Assembly: GCF_024195285.1 (NCBI RefSeq)
Contig: NZ_JALHBS010000035.1
Location: forward strand, 1-64,000
Direction: 5' to 3'
DNA from: Aurantimonas marianensis
GTDB taxonomy: Bacteria > Pseudomonadota > Alphaproteobacteria > Rhizobiales > Rhizobiaceae
DNA length: 64,000 nucleotides
Below are positions 54,423-62,715 of this stretch, piece after piece (positions within the stretch are counted from its first letter, which is position 1; each line of letters opens with the position of its first letter). The position numbers and the translations under genes were made by a program. The notes below the pieces were generated by a model. It had not been told where the DNA came from and did not search any database. It was given only the letters and a program-made list of their open reading frames with translations.

Positions 54423-57400
54423 TCATGCCGGCCGGGAAAATACTGATTGTCGGGCGGTCCCGGCGCCCCACACGGGACTCACCTGCGCGACTGAGACGAC
54501 AAGCTCGGCAGGCAGCGCGCCGAACGCCGCGATCTGCTCGTCGGAAGCAAGCAGCAGCGTCGGCGTCTCGGTCTCACGCGTCAGCACCGCCCCCGAGCCG
54601 CCGCCGACCACGACGCGGTACAGTTCCCGCTCTTCGCCAAGCGGCACGTCGAGACCGTCCCAATTGTCCCCACCGACGCGGGTTCGCCGGATCCAGGACA
54701 GGGCCACCGCGCCCCCAGCGTCGAAGCCCGCTTTCATGTGGACCGGCGACAGCGGCCTGACCGAGCGCTGGCCGAGCGTGGCGGTGATCGTCACCGTTGC
54801 GGGATCGTCGAGCGCCCGGCCGAGCGGCGCCACGCGGACTTCCATCTCGCGGCCGACATCCGATGTTGTCAGTCCTAGCGGCTCGCAGGCAGCGTTGAGC
54901 AATACGAACGCCGACCCCGCCGGCGCACCTGCGACCGTCGCGTCCTCGGTGCCACCTTGGGCGCGCAGCAGGTTCCGCAGCTCGAAGACGCCGGACGCGA
55001 TCTCGACCGCCGTCTCGAATTGCAGCACCTCCCAGACACCCGTCGCACTCCGCACCGCGCAAAGATTGCCGCCGTCCAGAAGTTCCTCGCGGGAAATCGC
55101 GTAGACAGCGCCCCTGTCGAGCCGCAGCGTGATCGTGTTCCCGCGATCCAGGCGTCCTTCCGGTCCCGCACCGAGTGCCTCGAGCAACTGGCCCGCGGTT
55201 GCCCGGCGCGTCGCCGTCGCTCGCTCGATGAAAGCGCCGCCCTTCCGCGATGTCGCGATCAAGTAGCCCGGCCAAGGCTTGGCCTGCACCGCAAACCGCG
55301 CACCGGCGATGCCCTGCCCCCCCTCGGGCAACGGCAGGTCGAGGAGATGCACCAGTGGACGCGAGGCGATCGCGGGAACCGGTGACCGCGGCGAAGGCGG
55401 AGGCTCCCCCTGATCGGCGAAGGAGCCCCGGCGCTGGGGCAGCCTCCGTGCCTCGATCCTTCGTGAGACGCCCGTCTCGATACGGTTCACCAGCCAGGCG
55501 CCGGGACGCTCCGCGAGGCTGACAATATCCCCGGACTCCAGCGACAGGAGCGACGGCGCAACGCCGAATCGAGCCGTCTCGGCCGCGCCGCTCGCTTCGC
55601 GCAGCATCGCGGCGGCCAATTCCTTCGCTTGCGCCTCGTCCATCACCACCGGAAGCTGGATGATGTCCTTGCGGGGATGGCTCGCACTGGCGCGCACTGC
55701 CTCGGCAGAGCCCGGCTGGTAGGCGCGCGCCGGATCGAGGAACCCGAGCGCGATCTCTTCCGGCCGCTCGCTTGCCTCGCCGCGCCGTAATTCGACATAA
55801 GGTCCCTCCTCGTCGGCGAAAGCCCCGATCTCCCGGCTCGACCGCAACGAGGCGAGCGAACGGCAAATCAGTCGCCCGGCAGCGATATGCACGACGGTGC
55901 CGGTCAGCCGCAACAAATCCTCGAGCGTCTCGCGCGCCGTGCCGGGACCGGCGGCGACGTAACCGGTCACACAGGAATCGACGGCCGAGACGTCGTAATC
56001 CGCGATGCCGTGGCCTTCCAAAATGGCGGCGATCAGGGCATCCGCCGGCGCGTTGGCCAGACGGCCGCTCAGCCAGTGGCCCCGGCGCCAGTTATTGCCA
56101 TCGCTCCACAGATCACCGCGCGCCGGGAAGGCGGGATAGGGTCGGGCGTCCCAGGTCCACACATGGATCGCGGTGGGATCGACCATCCGGCCACCATAGA
56201 CCGGCGAAATCGGATTGGCGGCGGGCGAAAAGTCCGGCGATGCCGGGTCCCAATATTCGAGCTGCGCTTCGAGGAAGCGCCGCTGCGCGAGGTCGTCGCG
56301 GCCACCGGCGGAAAAGTGCGGCACGAAGCTTTCCGACGATTTCGGGTCGACGAAGACATTCGGCTGGTTCGCGCCCTTGTCGATTGCTGGACAGCCGAGT
56401 TCGGTGAACCACACCGGTTTCGACATCGGCACCCATGCGGAGGGTCCGGCGATTTCGACCCCGGCGCGGCGCTCGACATGCGGGTTCGACCACCAGCTCG
56501 TCACGTCCTTGGCGCGGTAGACCCACGGCTTGCCGGCCGTGCCGTCGGTGATCGGCGTGCGGATGCGCGCCGCCCGTTCGGCGTCGCTCGCATAGTACCA
56601 GTCGTAATATTCGCCGCCGCCGATCCCGGCCCGCAGCCCGTCCCGGTCATATTGCGAGGAAGGCCCCTCCGGGTCCGCATCGATATCGCCATCCCGCCAA
56701 TCGGCCAGCGGTAGATAATTGTCGATGCCGACGACGTCGATCGACGGCGAGGCCCAGAGCGGATCGAGATTGTAGAAGACGTCGCCGGAGCCATCGGTCG
56801 GCTGGTAGCCGAAATATTCGCTCCAGTCGGCCGCGTAGGTGACGACGGCCGTCGGCATCATCGCCTTGACCGCGCCGGCGATGGCGATCAGCCCTTCGAC
56901 GAAGAGAAAGCGGCCGTCCTGATCGCGGATCCGCGTCAACCCGCGCATCTCCGAACCGATGACAAACGCGTCGACCCCGGCCGCCGTCGCGAGCTTCGCC
57001 TGATGCAGGATCATGCGCCGATAGGACCATTCGTCCGGCCCCGTATATTCGACGCCAGCGGTCGTCAGCGCGAAATCCCCTGGAGTAGCGGTTCCCAGGA
57101 ATGCCGTGATGTCGTCTCGCGCCGCCGCCGTCCCGTCGGTCGAGCCGGCGCGCCCCGTGGCGATGTCGAGCGTCATCCGCCCGCGCCAGGGAAACGCCGC
57201 CTGCTCGGCGCCGCCATAGGGGTCGGCCAGTCCGTTGCCGGGCGGCACGTCCATCAGGATGAACGGATAATAGGTCACCTTCAGCCCGCGCGCCTTCAGG
57301 TCAGCGATCGCCCGCAGCACGCCCTGGTCGCTGGGCGTGCCGCCGAAGGCCGGCCCGCCGTCGATGGAACTGACCAGATGCGCGCCTGACCGGTCGACGG

Positions 57401-58313
57401 AGCCGGCCCGCCAGGGCTCGGTTTCGTCACGCTGGCCGATTTCAACGCCGGGCATGAGCCGGCAACGGCCGGCCCGCAAATCGTCGCCAAACCAGGAGAC
57501 GACGAGTGCCGCGCGCTCCAGGGCCGGACACAGCGCGCCAAGTTCGTCCAGCGAAGCCGTCCAGTCGCTCGAACCGTAAAGGAGGTTGCGGTTGACGACC
57601 CGGTCCTCGCCCGCGCCAAGCCGTTCGCGTACGGCAAGCGGATCGAGGCCGTGTTCGCTGGCGCCGGGGATGATGGTGATCGCCCGCAGTTCGGTTTCCA
57701 AGTGCCCGACCGGCCGCAGGATTTCGCAGGCGATCTGCGGCAGGCGGTTGCCCCAGCGCTCCAGCGGCAGCCGCTCGAACACGATATAGGCAAGCCCGCG
57801 ATAGGCGGGCGCGTTACCGGCTCCTTGCCGGGCCTCGATCAGCGGGTCGGCCCCTTGCGTTTCGTCGCCGCGATAGACGCGGTGGACGGTCTCGGTGAGA
57901 TCGAGTTCCTCGCCGTCCGCCCACACCCGCCGGATGCCGGCGATCGGCCCTTCGCAAAGCCCGACCGCGACATTGCCGTAATAGCTGTAGGTCGTCGTTT
58001 CGATGCGCGGGCCACCGCCCTTACCGCCCCGCCGTTCGGTGGTCGTGACCTCCTCGAAGCGCGTTGTCCAGATCACCTGACCGGCGACCCGCGCCGTGCC
58101 GTAGACCTTCGCGATGCCGGCGCCCTCGTCGGCTTCCATGATGCGGGCATTGCCGAGCCTCGGGCCTTCGCTGCGGCGCGTCCCGCCGAACAGCGAGGCG
58201 TCGAGGGACGCACCTGCGAGAGCTCCGGCCGCGCGGCCGAGAACGGCGCCGAACGGACCGCCGAGCACGCCGCCGACGAAACCGCCGGCCGCCTGCAGAA
58301 GGATCGTGGCCAT
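54423..58313 (-). CDS. GTA gp15: baseplate megatron protein with TIM-barrel-like domain
   Basis: The 1296-residue protein is the large host-contact protein at the GTA tail tip. A Gly-rich N-terminus (GGFVGGVLGGPFGAVLGRAAG) precedes a glycoside-hydrolase-like TIM barrel in the middle (YAADWSEYFGYQPTDGSGDV, VGIDNYLPLADWRDGD, KPVWFTELGCPAIDKGAN) and fibronectin-like and beta-rich C-terminal parts. Length agrees with RcGTA gp15. Two Asp/Glu residues at the barrel rim look catalytic, but cell-wall sugar cleavage is not shown. It follows gp14 with a 3-base gap. Confidence 0.95.
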   Translation of the reverse strand: MATILLQAAGGFVGGVLGGPFGAVLGRAAGALAGASLDASLFGGTRRSEGPRLGNARIMEADEGAGIAKVYGTARVAGQVIWTTRFEEVTTTERRGGKGGGPRIETTTYSYYGNVAVGLCEGPIAGIRRVWADGEELDLTETVHRVYRGDETQGADPLIEARQGAGNAPAYRGLAYIVFERLPLERWGNRLPQIACEILRPVGHLETELRAITIIPGASEHGLDPLAVRERLGAGEDRVVNRNLLYGSSDWTASLDELGALCPALERAALVVSWFGDDLRAGRCRLMPGVEIGQRDETEPWRAGSVDRSGAHLVSSIDGGPAFGGTPSDQGVLRAIADLKARGLKVTYYPFILMDVPPGNGLADPYGGAEQAAFPWRGRMTLDIATGRAGSTDGTAAARDDITAFLGTATPGDFALTTAGVEYTGPDEWSYRRMILHQAKLATAAGVDAFVIGSEMRGLTRIRDQDGRFLFVEGLIAIAGAVKAMMPTAVVTYAADWSEYFGYQPTDGSGDVFYNLDPLWASPSIDVVGIDNYLPLADWRDGDIDADPEGPSSQYDRDGLRAGIGGGEYYDWYYASDAERAARIRTPITDGTAGKPWVYRAKDVTSWWSNPHVERRAGVEIAGPSAWVPMSKPVWFTELGCPAIDKGANQPNVFVDPKSSESFVPHFSAGGRDDLAQRRFLEAQLEYWDPASPDFSPAANPISPVYGGRMVDPTAIHVWTWDARPYPAFPARGDLWSDGNNWRRGHWLSGRLANAPADALIAAILEGHGIADYDVSAVDSCVTGYVAAGPGTARETLEDLLRLTGTVVHIAAGRLICRSLASLRSSREIGAFADEEGPYVELRRGEASERPEEIALGFLDPARAYQPGSAEAVRASASHPRKDIIQLPVVMDEAQAKELAAAMLREASGAAETARFGVAPSLLSLESGDIVSLAERPGAWLVNRIETGVSRRIEARRLPQRRGSFADQGEPPPSPRSPVPAIASRPLVHLLDLPLPEGGQGIAGARFAVQAKPWPGYLIATSRKGGAFIERATATRRATAGQLLEALGAGPEGRLDRGNTITLRLDRGAVYAISREELLDGGNLCAVRSATGVWEVLQFETAVEIASGVFELRNLLRAQGGTEDATVAGAPAGSAFVLLNAACEPLGLTTSDVGREMEVRVAPLGRALDDPATVTITATLGQRSVRPLSPVHMKAGFDAGGAVALSWIRRTRVGGDNWDGLDVPLGEERELYRVVVGGGSGAVLTRETETPTLLLASDEQIAAFGALPAELVVSVAQVSPVWGAGTARQSVFSRPA

Positions 58314-58316
58314 GAG

Positions 58317-58748
58317 CTACTCCGGAAAGCGAAAGACGCCGGCGATCCGGCGCGACCACGCCCGCGGCATCGGGGAGGAAACCACCGCCGCGCCCTCATA
58401 GGCGTGGATCAGCCGGCCGCTTTCGTCGAGAATCCCGCAATGCGCCGCCGGCGCGCCAGCCCGCCAGCAAAACAGCACGACGTCGCCCGGCCGGGCATCG
58501 GCGATATCGACCGCAATGAGATGCCGCCGCGCCGCCTCCAGCAGCCGGTCCGGGCCGCCACGGATCGACCAGTCGACACCGTAAGGACCGGGATCTTCCG
58601 GTTCGGCCCCATGGAGCGCACGCCAGACGCCGCGCAACAAGCCGAGGCAGTCGCAGCCGACGCCCTGCCGGCTGCCCTGATGACGATAGGGAGTGCCGAG
58701 AAACGCGCGGGCTGCGGCGAGCGCGCGAGACGGCGCAAGGTCGCTCAT
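58317..58748 (-). CDS. GTA gp14: NlpC/P60 tail peptidase
   Basis: The 143-residue cysteine peptidase sits in the tail and is thought to open peptidoglycan for DNA entry. The catalytic Cys is in GVGCDCLGLLRGVW near residue 32, and the His is in APAAHCGILD near residue 101. The start GTPYRHQGS block is typical of the TIGR02219 family. Its ATG overlaps the gp13 stop (ATGA), so it depends on translation through gp13, which is frameshifted here. Confidence 0.94.
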   Translation of the reverse strand: MSDLAPSRALAAARAFLGTPYRHQGSRQGVGCDCLGLLRGVWRALHGAEPEDPGPYGVDWSIRGGPDRLLEAARRHLIAVDIADARPGDVVLFCWRAGAPAAHCGILDESGRLIHAYEGAAVVSSPMPRAWSRRIAGVFRFPE

Positions 58749-59603
58749 GGCACCACCGGCGAGCCGTCATGGACGCCGTCCGCCTTGGCCACCGCAAGCG
58801 CCGCGTCGCTGCCCGGCATATGCGGAAATCCGCGAAAGTTCTGGGAATTGGCGAAACGGTCGCGGCAGGTGGAAAAGCCCTTGTCGCAGCCCTGGGTCAG
58901 CCGCAACCGGTCGCCCGGCGCGAGGCCCGCGTCGATCGAATCGGCGAGGGAAAGACGAACCGTGCCGAGCCCGGTATCGCTCGCCGCAACGATATCGACC
59001 GCGAGCCCTACTGCGGCGCCGTCGAGAAACTCCAGGCGGCCGTGATTGAAGCCCTCCGGCGAGCCGCCGAGATCGCCGTCGATCAGGATGGCTCCGCCCT
59101 CACCGCCATTAACGACGGCTTCGATGGAAAAAGGCGGATCGGACGCCGGAAACCGGCAGCGGGCATCGCCGAAGACCGCATCGCAGCGGCGCCGATAGAT
59201 GCGTCCGCGCACCCGGTCGAGCTGGGCGACGACGCCGCGCAATTCGGCGGCGAATCCGGTCTCGCCATGGTTGCCCTCGCCGAGTTCGGCGACATCCATC
59301 AGCACGAAGTCGGCGGGATTCTGCCAGTCGACCACGAAGGTCTCGACCCGCGCCGCGTCGAAGCGGCCGGCGCGAATGTCGGCCTCACCGATCGCCGCCG
59401 AAGACAGCGCGCCCTCGACCTCGCGCCTCGCCGCCGGTCAATCCTGTCGCCGCCTCGAAACGGGTCCCGGCGAAGGTCAGCGCCACGTCGTGATCGGTGA
59501 AGCCGAGAACCACGCCGTCCCGCCGGGTCAGGCGCCAGCAATGGGCCAGCGACGTCGCCGGGCTCTCCAGACGGCTCGCCAGCCCTGAAGGGATCTGCCT
59601 CAT
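58745..59603 (-). pseudogene. GTA gp13 (tail hub, DUF2163/BR0599 family), broken by a frameshifting deletion
   Basis: Two frames together make a DUF2163 protein. The N-terminal part (59603 to a stop at 59385) reads MRQIPSGLASRLESPATSLA and GFTDHDVALTFAGTRFEAATGL, then leaves the family. The C-terminal part, in another frame, is recognisable from EVEGALSSAAIGEADIRAGRF (about 59430) to the stop at 58745, including DWQNPADFVLMDV. Compared with RcGTA gp13 about 32 bases are missing between FEAATGL and GALSS near 59415-59445. Both ends keep their ATGA overlaps with gp12 and gp14. A GTG at 59335 could restart the C-terminal part. Either the gene is truly broken or this is an assembly error. Confidence 0.85.
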
Positions 59604-60241
59604 GGCCGCACCTCGATCAACGGTATGGACGGGATGTCGCCGGCCTCGAAGGCCGCGACATTGACGGCGAGCTGGTCCATGTCGAAGCGCACCGGCACGT
59701 CGAATTCGAAGCCGGCGGTGATCGACAGGCCGGCGGCCGGCGCCAAGGCCAGGGTCACCGCGCCGTTGACCGTATCGACGTTGAAGTCCGCACCGGCGGC
59801 GAGTTCGGTGCCGTCGACGGCGATCCGGACGGTCCCCGGCACCGGTTTTTCGATCGGCCGGCTGTAGGCCGCGTCTCCGGTTCCGTAGACTTTCAGCAGC
59901 GGAAAGACCGTCGTCACACCGTCACCGGTTCCGATCATCTGATCGAAGGCGGTCGCCGCCTGCCCGTATTGCGACGAGCGCCAGTCGAGCGGGTCGCGGA
60001 ACCGGAACCCGGTGAGCTTGCCGCGCCGCGCCTCGAAGAAGGTGAGCACGGCGGCAAGGTCGGCAAGGCTCCTGACGCCGGAGCCGGCATCGTAGCGCCG
60101 CGCCGAATGGCGATGGCGCTGGTTGCGGTGCTCGTAGCCGGTCGACAGGCGGACGATCTCGGTCCGGCGCTCCGGCCCGCCGCTGGTGCCGAACGAGACG
60201 CGCAGCGGAAACCGCTCTTCGCTGAAGGCTTCGATAGCCAT
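59600..60241 (-). CDS. GTA gp12: distal tail protein (DUF2460)
   Basis: The 213-residue protein closes the tail tube and joins the baseplate. It begins with ERFPLRVSFGTSGGPERRTEIV and carries RRYDAGSGVRSLADL, FFEARRGKLTGFRFRDPLDW, GDGVTTVFPLLK, the PVPGTV block and FEFDVPVRFD. All match RcGTA gp12 (TIGR02217) without gaps. It overlaps gp13 by 4 bases and follows gp11 by 3. Confidence 0.95.
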   Translation of the reverse strand: MAIEAFSEERFPLRVSFGTSGGPERRTEIVRLSTGYEHRNQRHRHSARRYDAGSGVRSLADLAAVLTFFEARRGKLTGFRFRDPLDWRSSQYGQAATAFDQMIGTGDGVTTVFPLLKVYGTGDAAYSRPIEKPVPGTVRIAVDGTELAAGADFNVDTVNGAVTLALAPAAGLSITAGFEFDVPVRFDMDQLAVNVAAFEAGDIPSIPLIEVRP

Positions 60242-60244
60242 TTC

Positions 60245-60817
60245 CTACACCCCCCGCCGGCCACGGCTCGCGGCGCGCGCGAGCATCGCCTGGATCTGCG
60301 CCTCCGAGCGCTTGAAGCTGGCCGCGTCCGGCGTCGTCACATTGAAAACGATCGACGGTCCGGCACCCGCTGCCGGTGTCGCGACGCCGAGGGTTCCGTC
60401 GGCGCCGCGCTTCAGCGGCAGGATCGCCTCTGCCCCGGCCTCGCCCATCAGGCCAAGCTTGCCGCCGGCCGGAAAAAAGCTTGGCGCCGCGACGACGCCG
60501 CCCTTGGCGAAGGGCAGAACGCCCGTCGGGACTGGCGCAGTCAGGGCACCGGTCAATCCGCCGACCGCCTTGCCGATGAAGCTGGACGCGATGTTGGTCA
60601 GCGGCCGCAGCGCCGCATCCAGCGCGATCGCGGAAATGCGTTGCCCGAGCTGGCGCAGCACGCTGTCGAAGGATCGACCGCCGGTGGCGGCAGCCTTGAG
60701 CGCCGAGGAGATCGCCGACCCGAAGGCGTTCGCCCGTTGCGTCAGATCGCCCATCGCCCGCTCGAAACCGCTTGTGTCGGCCACGATCGCGACGTTCAAC
60801 GTCTCGTCCGGTTCCAT
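60245..60817 (-). CDS. GTA gp11: tail tape measure protein
   Basis: The 190-residue protein sets tail length and is short, as in RcGTA (about 219 residues), in line with a small particle. N-terminal helices (SGFERAMGDLTQRANAFGSA) lead to a hydrophobic Gly/Ala middle (NIASSFIGKAVGGLTGALTA) and the conserved C-terminal VLPFAKGGVV, GLMGEAGAEAILPLKRG block. It follows gp10.1 by 4 bases. Confidence 0.9.
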   Translation of the reverse strand: MEPDETLNVAIVADTSGFERAMGDLTQRANAFGSAISSALKAAATGGRSFDSVLRQLGQRISAIALDAALRPLTNIASSFIGKAVGGLTGALTAPVPTGVLPFAKGGVVAAPSFFPAGGKLGLMGEAGAEAILPLKRGADGTLGVATPAAGAGPSIVFNVTTPDAASFKRSEAQIQAMLARAASRGRRGV

Positions 60818-60821
60818 CCGT

Positions 60822-61067
60822 TCACCTCTGTGCCTGTGATGTGCCCCGGTCGGGGAAGCGCCGCATCAGCGCAGCCAGATCGGCCCGTTGCGGCGGCATC
60901 GCGCCGCCGGCCGCGGTCAAGGGCGCGAGCGCCGCGGCCAACTCGCGCGGCGTCATCGCCCAGAACGCCGGGGGCGAAAGTCGCAGCAGCCCGAGCCCCG
61001 CGCCCATCGCTTCCTGCCAGGGAAAAGCCGTGTCGGAGACCCCTTGCGGTTCCGGCACGGCGCTCAA
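60822..61067 (-). CDS. GTA gp10.1: small tail assembly protein (DUF2376)
   Basis: The 81-residue protein has the family core FPWQEAMGAGLGLLRLSPPAFW and AMTPRELAAAL, matching the small protein found between gp10 and gp11 in GTAs. It probably acts as a tail assembly chaperone partner. The start is TTG at 61067, which overlaps the gp10 stop (TTGA). Confidence 0.85.
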   Translation of the reverse strand: MSAVPEPQGVSDTAFPWQEAMGAGLGLLRLSPPAFWAMTPRELAAALAPLTAAGGAMPPQRADLAALMRRFPDRGTSQAQR

Positions 61068-61414
61068 GGGTTTGCGGGTGCCTCGCTCGCCTCCTCCGGC
61101 TCGCCAAAGGCGGCCGAAAGCAGCGCCGCCGCGACCGCCGCCGCACCGGCCGCCCCGCCATCGATCTGCATGGCGGCGACGTCGGCTTCGTTGGCATCGG
61201 TCCCGGCCCCGCGCAATCCGGCGGCGAGAATGCGCATCAGGTCGCGCGCCGACAGCCGCCCGCCGCCAAAGCGTTCGGCGAGCGTCGCCAGATTGTCGGA
61301 GGCAAAGGCGTCTTCGAGTTCGGCGAGCGCGCCGAGAGTCAGGCAGAGCGTGTGCTCACGCCCGTCGATGATCGCGGAGACCTCGCCCCGCCGTCGGTTG
61401 ACCGCCATCCTCAC
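61064..61414 (-). CDS. GTA gp10: tail assembly chaperone-like protein (GTA-gp10 family)
   Basis: The 116-residue protein starts NRRRGEVSAIIDGREHTLCLTLGALAELED and keeps FGGGRLSARDLMRILAAGLRG, the GTA-gp10 core. The end is Ala-rich. GTG at 61414 overlaps the gp9 stop (GTGA); ATG two codons later is an alternative. Position between tail tube and tape measure genes agrees with a tail chaperone role. Confidence 0.88.
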   Translation of the reverse strand: MRMAVNRRRGEVSAIIDGREHTLCLTLGALAELEDAFASDNLATLAERFGGGRLSARDLMRILAAGLRGAGTDANEADVAAMQIDGGAAGAAAVAAALLSAAFGEPEEASEAPANP

Positions 61415-61824
61415 AGCACCGCGAAAGTCAGTGCGCCGGCGGACTCCAGCGTCGCCTCGAAGGTGACCTCGCCATTATGCTCGCCCGCATATTCTAGTGC
61501 CGTCACCTGAAACGGGCCGGTTATGGAGCCGAAATCCGGAATCACCGCCTGAAACGGCGCGACGCGGCCGTCGAAGAAGATCTGCCTGAGCGCCGCGTCC
61601 GAGGCGGCATCCTTGAAGATACCCGCCCCCGACAGCGCGGCGCGCTGCACGCCGGCACCGCCGAGCAACTCGCGCCAGCGCCCGGCGCTTTCTGTGTCGG
61701 TGATGTCGACGCTTTCGGCGTTGAACGCGATTCGCCGCGTTCTGAGCCCCGCCACCGTCGTGAAGCTGCCATCGCCATTGTCGTCGACCTTGAGCAGCAG
61801 GTCCTTGCCTTTCTGGGCGGCCAT
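61411..61824 (-). CDS. GTA gp9: major tail tube protein (TP901-1 family)
   Basis: The 137-residue protein builds the tail tube. MAAQKGKDLLLKVDDNGDG is the family start, followed by FNAESVDITDTESAGRWREL, SGAGIFKDAASD and the C-terminal FEATLESAGALTF, close to RcGTA gp9 along its whole length. The ATG at 61824 is certain. A terminator hairpin lies 42 bases upstream. Confidence 0.95.
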   Translation of the reverse strand: MAAQKGKDLLLKVDDNGDGSFTTVAGLRTRRIAFNAESVDITDTESAGRWRELLGGAGVQRAALSGAGIFKDAASDAALRQIFFDGRVAPFQAVIPDFGSITGPFQVTALEYAGEHNGEVTFEATLESAGALTFAVL

Positions 61825-61865
61825 GTCGCGTTGTCCTTTCCCGCGCGGCCGGCGCACCGGCCAAC

Positions 61866-61891
61866 AAAAAGGGCGGCCCGGAGGACCGCCC
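61866..61891 (-). terminator. Intrinsic terminator inside the GTA cluster, between gp8 and gp9
   Basis: GGGCGG (61871-61876) pairs with CCGCCC (61886-61891), and on the minus strand the hairpin is followed by a five-T run. It lies 74 bases past the gp8 stop and 42 bases before the gp9 start, in the direction of GTA transcription. As placed it would cut or attenuate the tail transcript unless antiterminated. Confidence 0.75.
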
Positions 61892-61964
61892 AAAAACACA
61901 TTTCGCACAAGTCGAACGTCACGGACCCCGCTGTCGCGGACGTCCGTTGCTCGGTTTGCCTGGC

Positions 61965-62375
61965 TCAGGCCAGCGGTTCGGTCACCGCCCGGAACCGCAG
62001 GATGCCGTGATAGGTCGGCGCGTCCGGCTCCTGCCGGGCCTCGGCGAACTGGAGCTGGAGGTTGACCAGATGATGTCCCTCCAGTGGCAGCGTTGCATCG
62101 TTCAGCTTGCTCGCGACCTTGTCCATGATTTCATAGGTCTCGCGCTTGCCGCCGCCCTTCGCCCAAACGTGCAGGGTCAGAACATGCTCCGCCCCGTCCT
62201 CCGTCCCGGTCGACCAATCGACGACGGCTGTCCGTCCGAACGTCAGATAGGGAAAGCTCGCTTGCTCCGGGCGTCGGTCGAACACTTTCGGCCCCCCGAG
62301 CAAGGTCGTCAGCGCCGGGTCCGACGTCAGCGTCTGGAAGATCGTCGTCTGCAATTCAGTGCTGGGATGTGCCAT
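61965..62375 (-). CDS. GTA gp8: tail terminator protein (DUF3168)
   Basis: The 136-residue protein caps the tail tube at the head side. MAHPSTELQTTIFQTLTSDPAL, VFDRRPEQASFPYLTFG, HVLTLHVWAKGGGKRETYEIM, LEGHHLVNLQLQFAEARQE and the final RFRAVTEP all match DUF3168. ATG at 62375 is chosen; the frame continues 18 codons upstream without conserved sequence. Unlike its neighbours it is not coupled to the gene before it: 339 bases separate it from gp7. Confidence 0.93.
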   Translation of the reverse strand: MAHPSTELQTTIFQTLTSDPALTTLLGGPKVFDRRPEQASFPYLTFGRTAVVDWSTGTEDGAEHVLTLHVWAKGGGKRETYEIMDKVASKLNDATLPLEGHHLVNLQLQFAEARQEPDAPTYHGILRFRAVTEPLA

Positions 62376-62399
62376 GGCCAGAAATCCTCGCTCACCTTT

Positions 62400-62441
62400 C
62401 CTGACAAGTTGATATATGGAGTGTAGCACCTTCCTGTCAGG
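62400..62441 (-). promoter_or_regulatory. Sigma70-like promoter inside an inverted repeat, upstream of GTA gp8
   Basis: On the minus strand CTGACA (62435-62440) and TATATC (62411-62416) are 18 bases apart, a fair -35/-10 pair that points at gp8. The same region is bounded by a perfect 7-bp inverted repeat, CCTGACA at 62400-62406 and TGTCAGG at 62435-62441, which overlaps the -35. This looks like an operator, or like a coincidental palindrome; no regulator is known. Confidence 0.42.
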
Positions 62442-62487
62442 GGCGCTCGTGACCCTTTGATTTAAATCTTCGTAACGTCATCGTGAG

Positions 62488-62715
62488 TCATGAACGCGCC
62501 TTCTTGGTCAGCGTTCCCGTGCTTCGCGTTTTGCCGAACACTTCGGCGTGTAACATCGACCATGCCTCGGGAACGTTAAGGATTCGCGATGTCGAAGGCA
62601 GCGACTGCCGCAACGGCGCGTCCCGCGACCGCCGCCCCTTGTCCAGCGCCGCGGCGGACACGCGGGAAGCCGCCGTGCCGAGCCGGAAACGCGCGAGCCG
62701 CACCTTGATGCGCAT
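62488..62715 (-). CDS. Possible small basic protein coupled to GTA gp7, unrecognised
   Basis: The 75-residue frame starts at an ATG that shares one base with the gp7 stop (TGATG), the kind of coupling used elsewhere in the cluster. The product begins MRIKVRLARFRLGTAAS, is strongly basic, and has no recognised domain. It could be a small connector-region protein, a relic of a lost gene, or chance. Confidence 0.35.
   Translation of the reverse strand: MRIKVRLARFRLGTAASRVSAAALDKGRRSRDAPLRQSLPSTSRILNVPEAWSMLHAEVFGKTRSTGTLTKKARS
62493..62517 (-). promoter_or_regulatory. EcfG-like motif in the gp7-gp8 gap
   Basis: On the minus strand GGAAC (62513-62517) and CGTT (62493-62496) are 16 bases apart, matching the EcfG consensus. 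It points toward gp8, about 118 bases from its start. About one match per window is expected by chance, so this alone is weak. Confidence 0.3.

Larger units (their letters stand above)
62376..62714. other. Non-standard gap between GTA gp7 and gp8
   Basis: In a cluster where most genes overlap, this 339-base gap is unusual. It holds a possible coupled small frame (62488-62715), an EcfG-like motif (62493-62517) and a sigma70-like promoter flanked by an inverted repeat (62400-62441). The AT content at 62405-62480 is higher than in the flanking genes. Confidence 0.6.

Noticed and set aside
62462-62478. CtrA-type site in the gp7-gp8 gap
   Set aside because: One TTAA is followed after 6 bases by GTAAC; both spacing and second half are off consensus.
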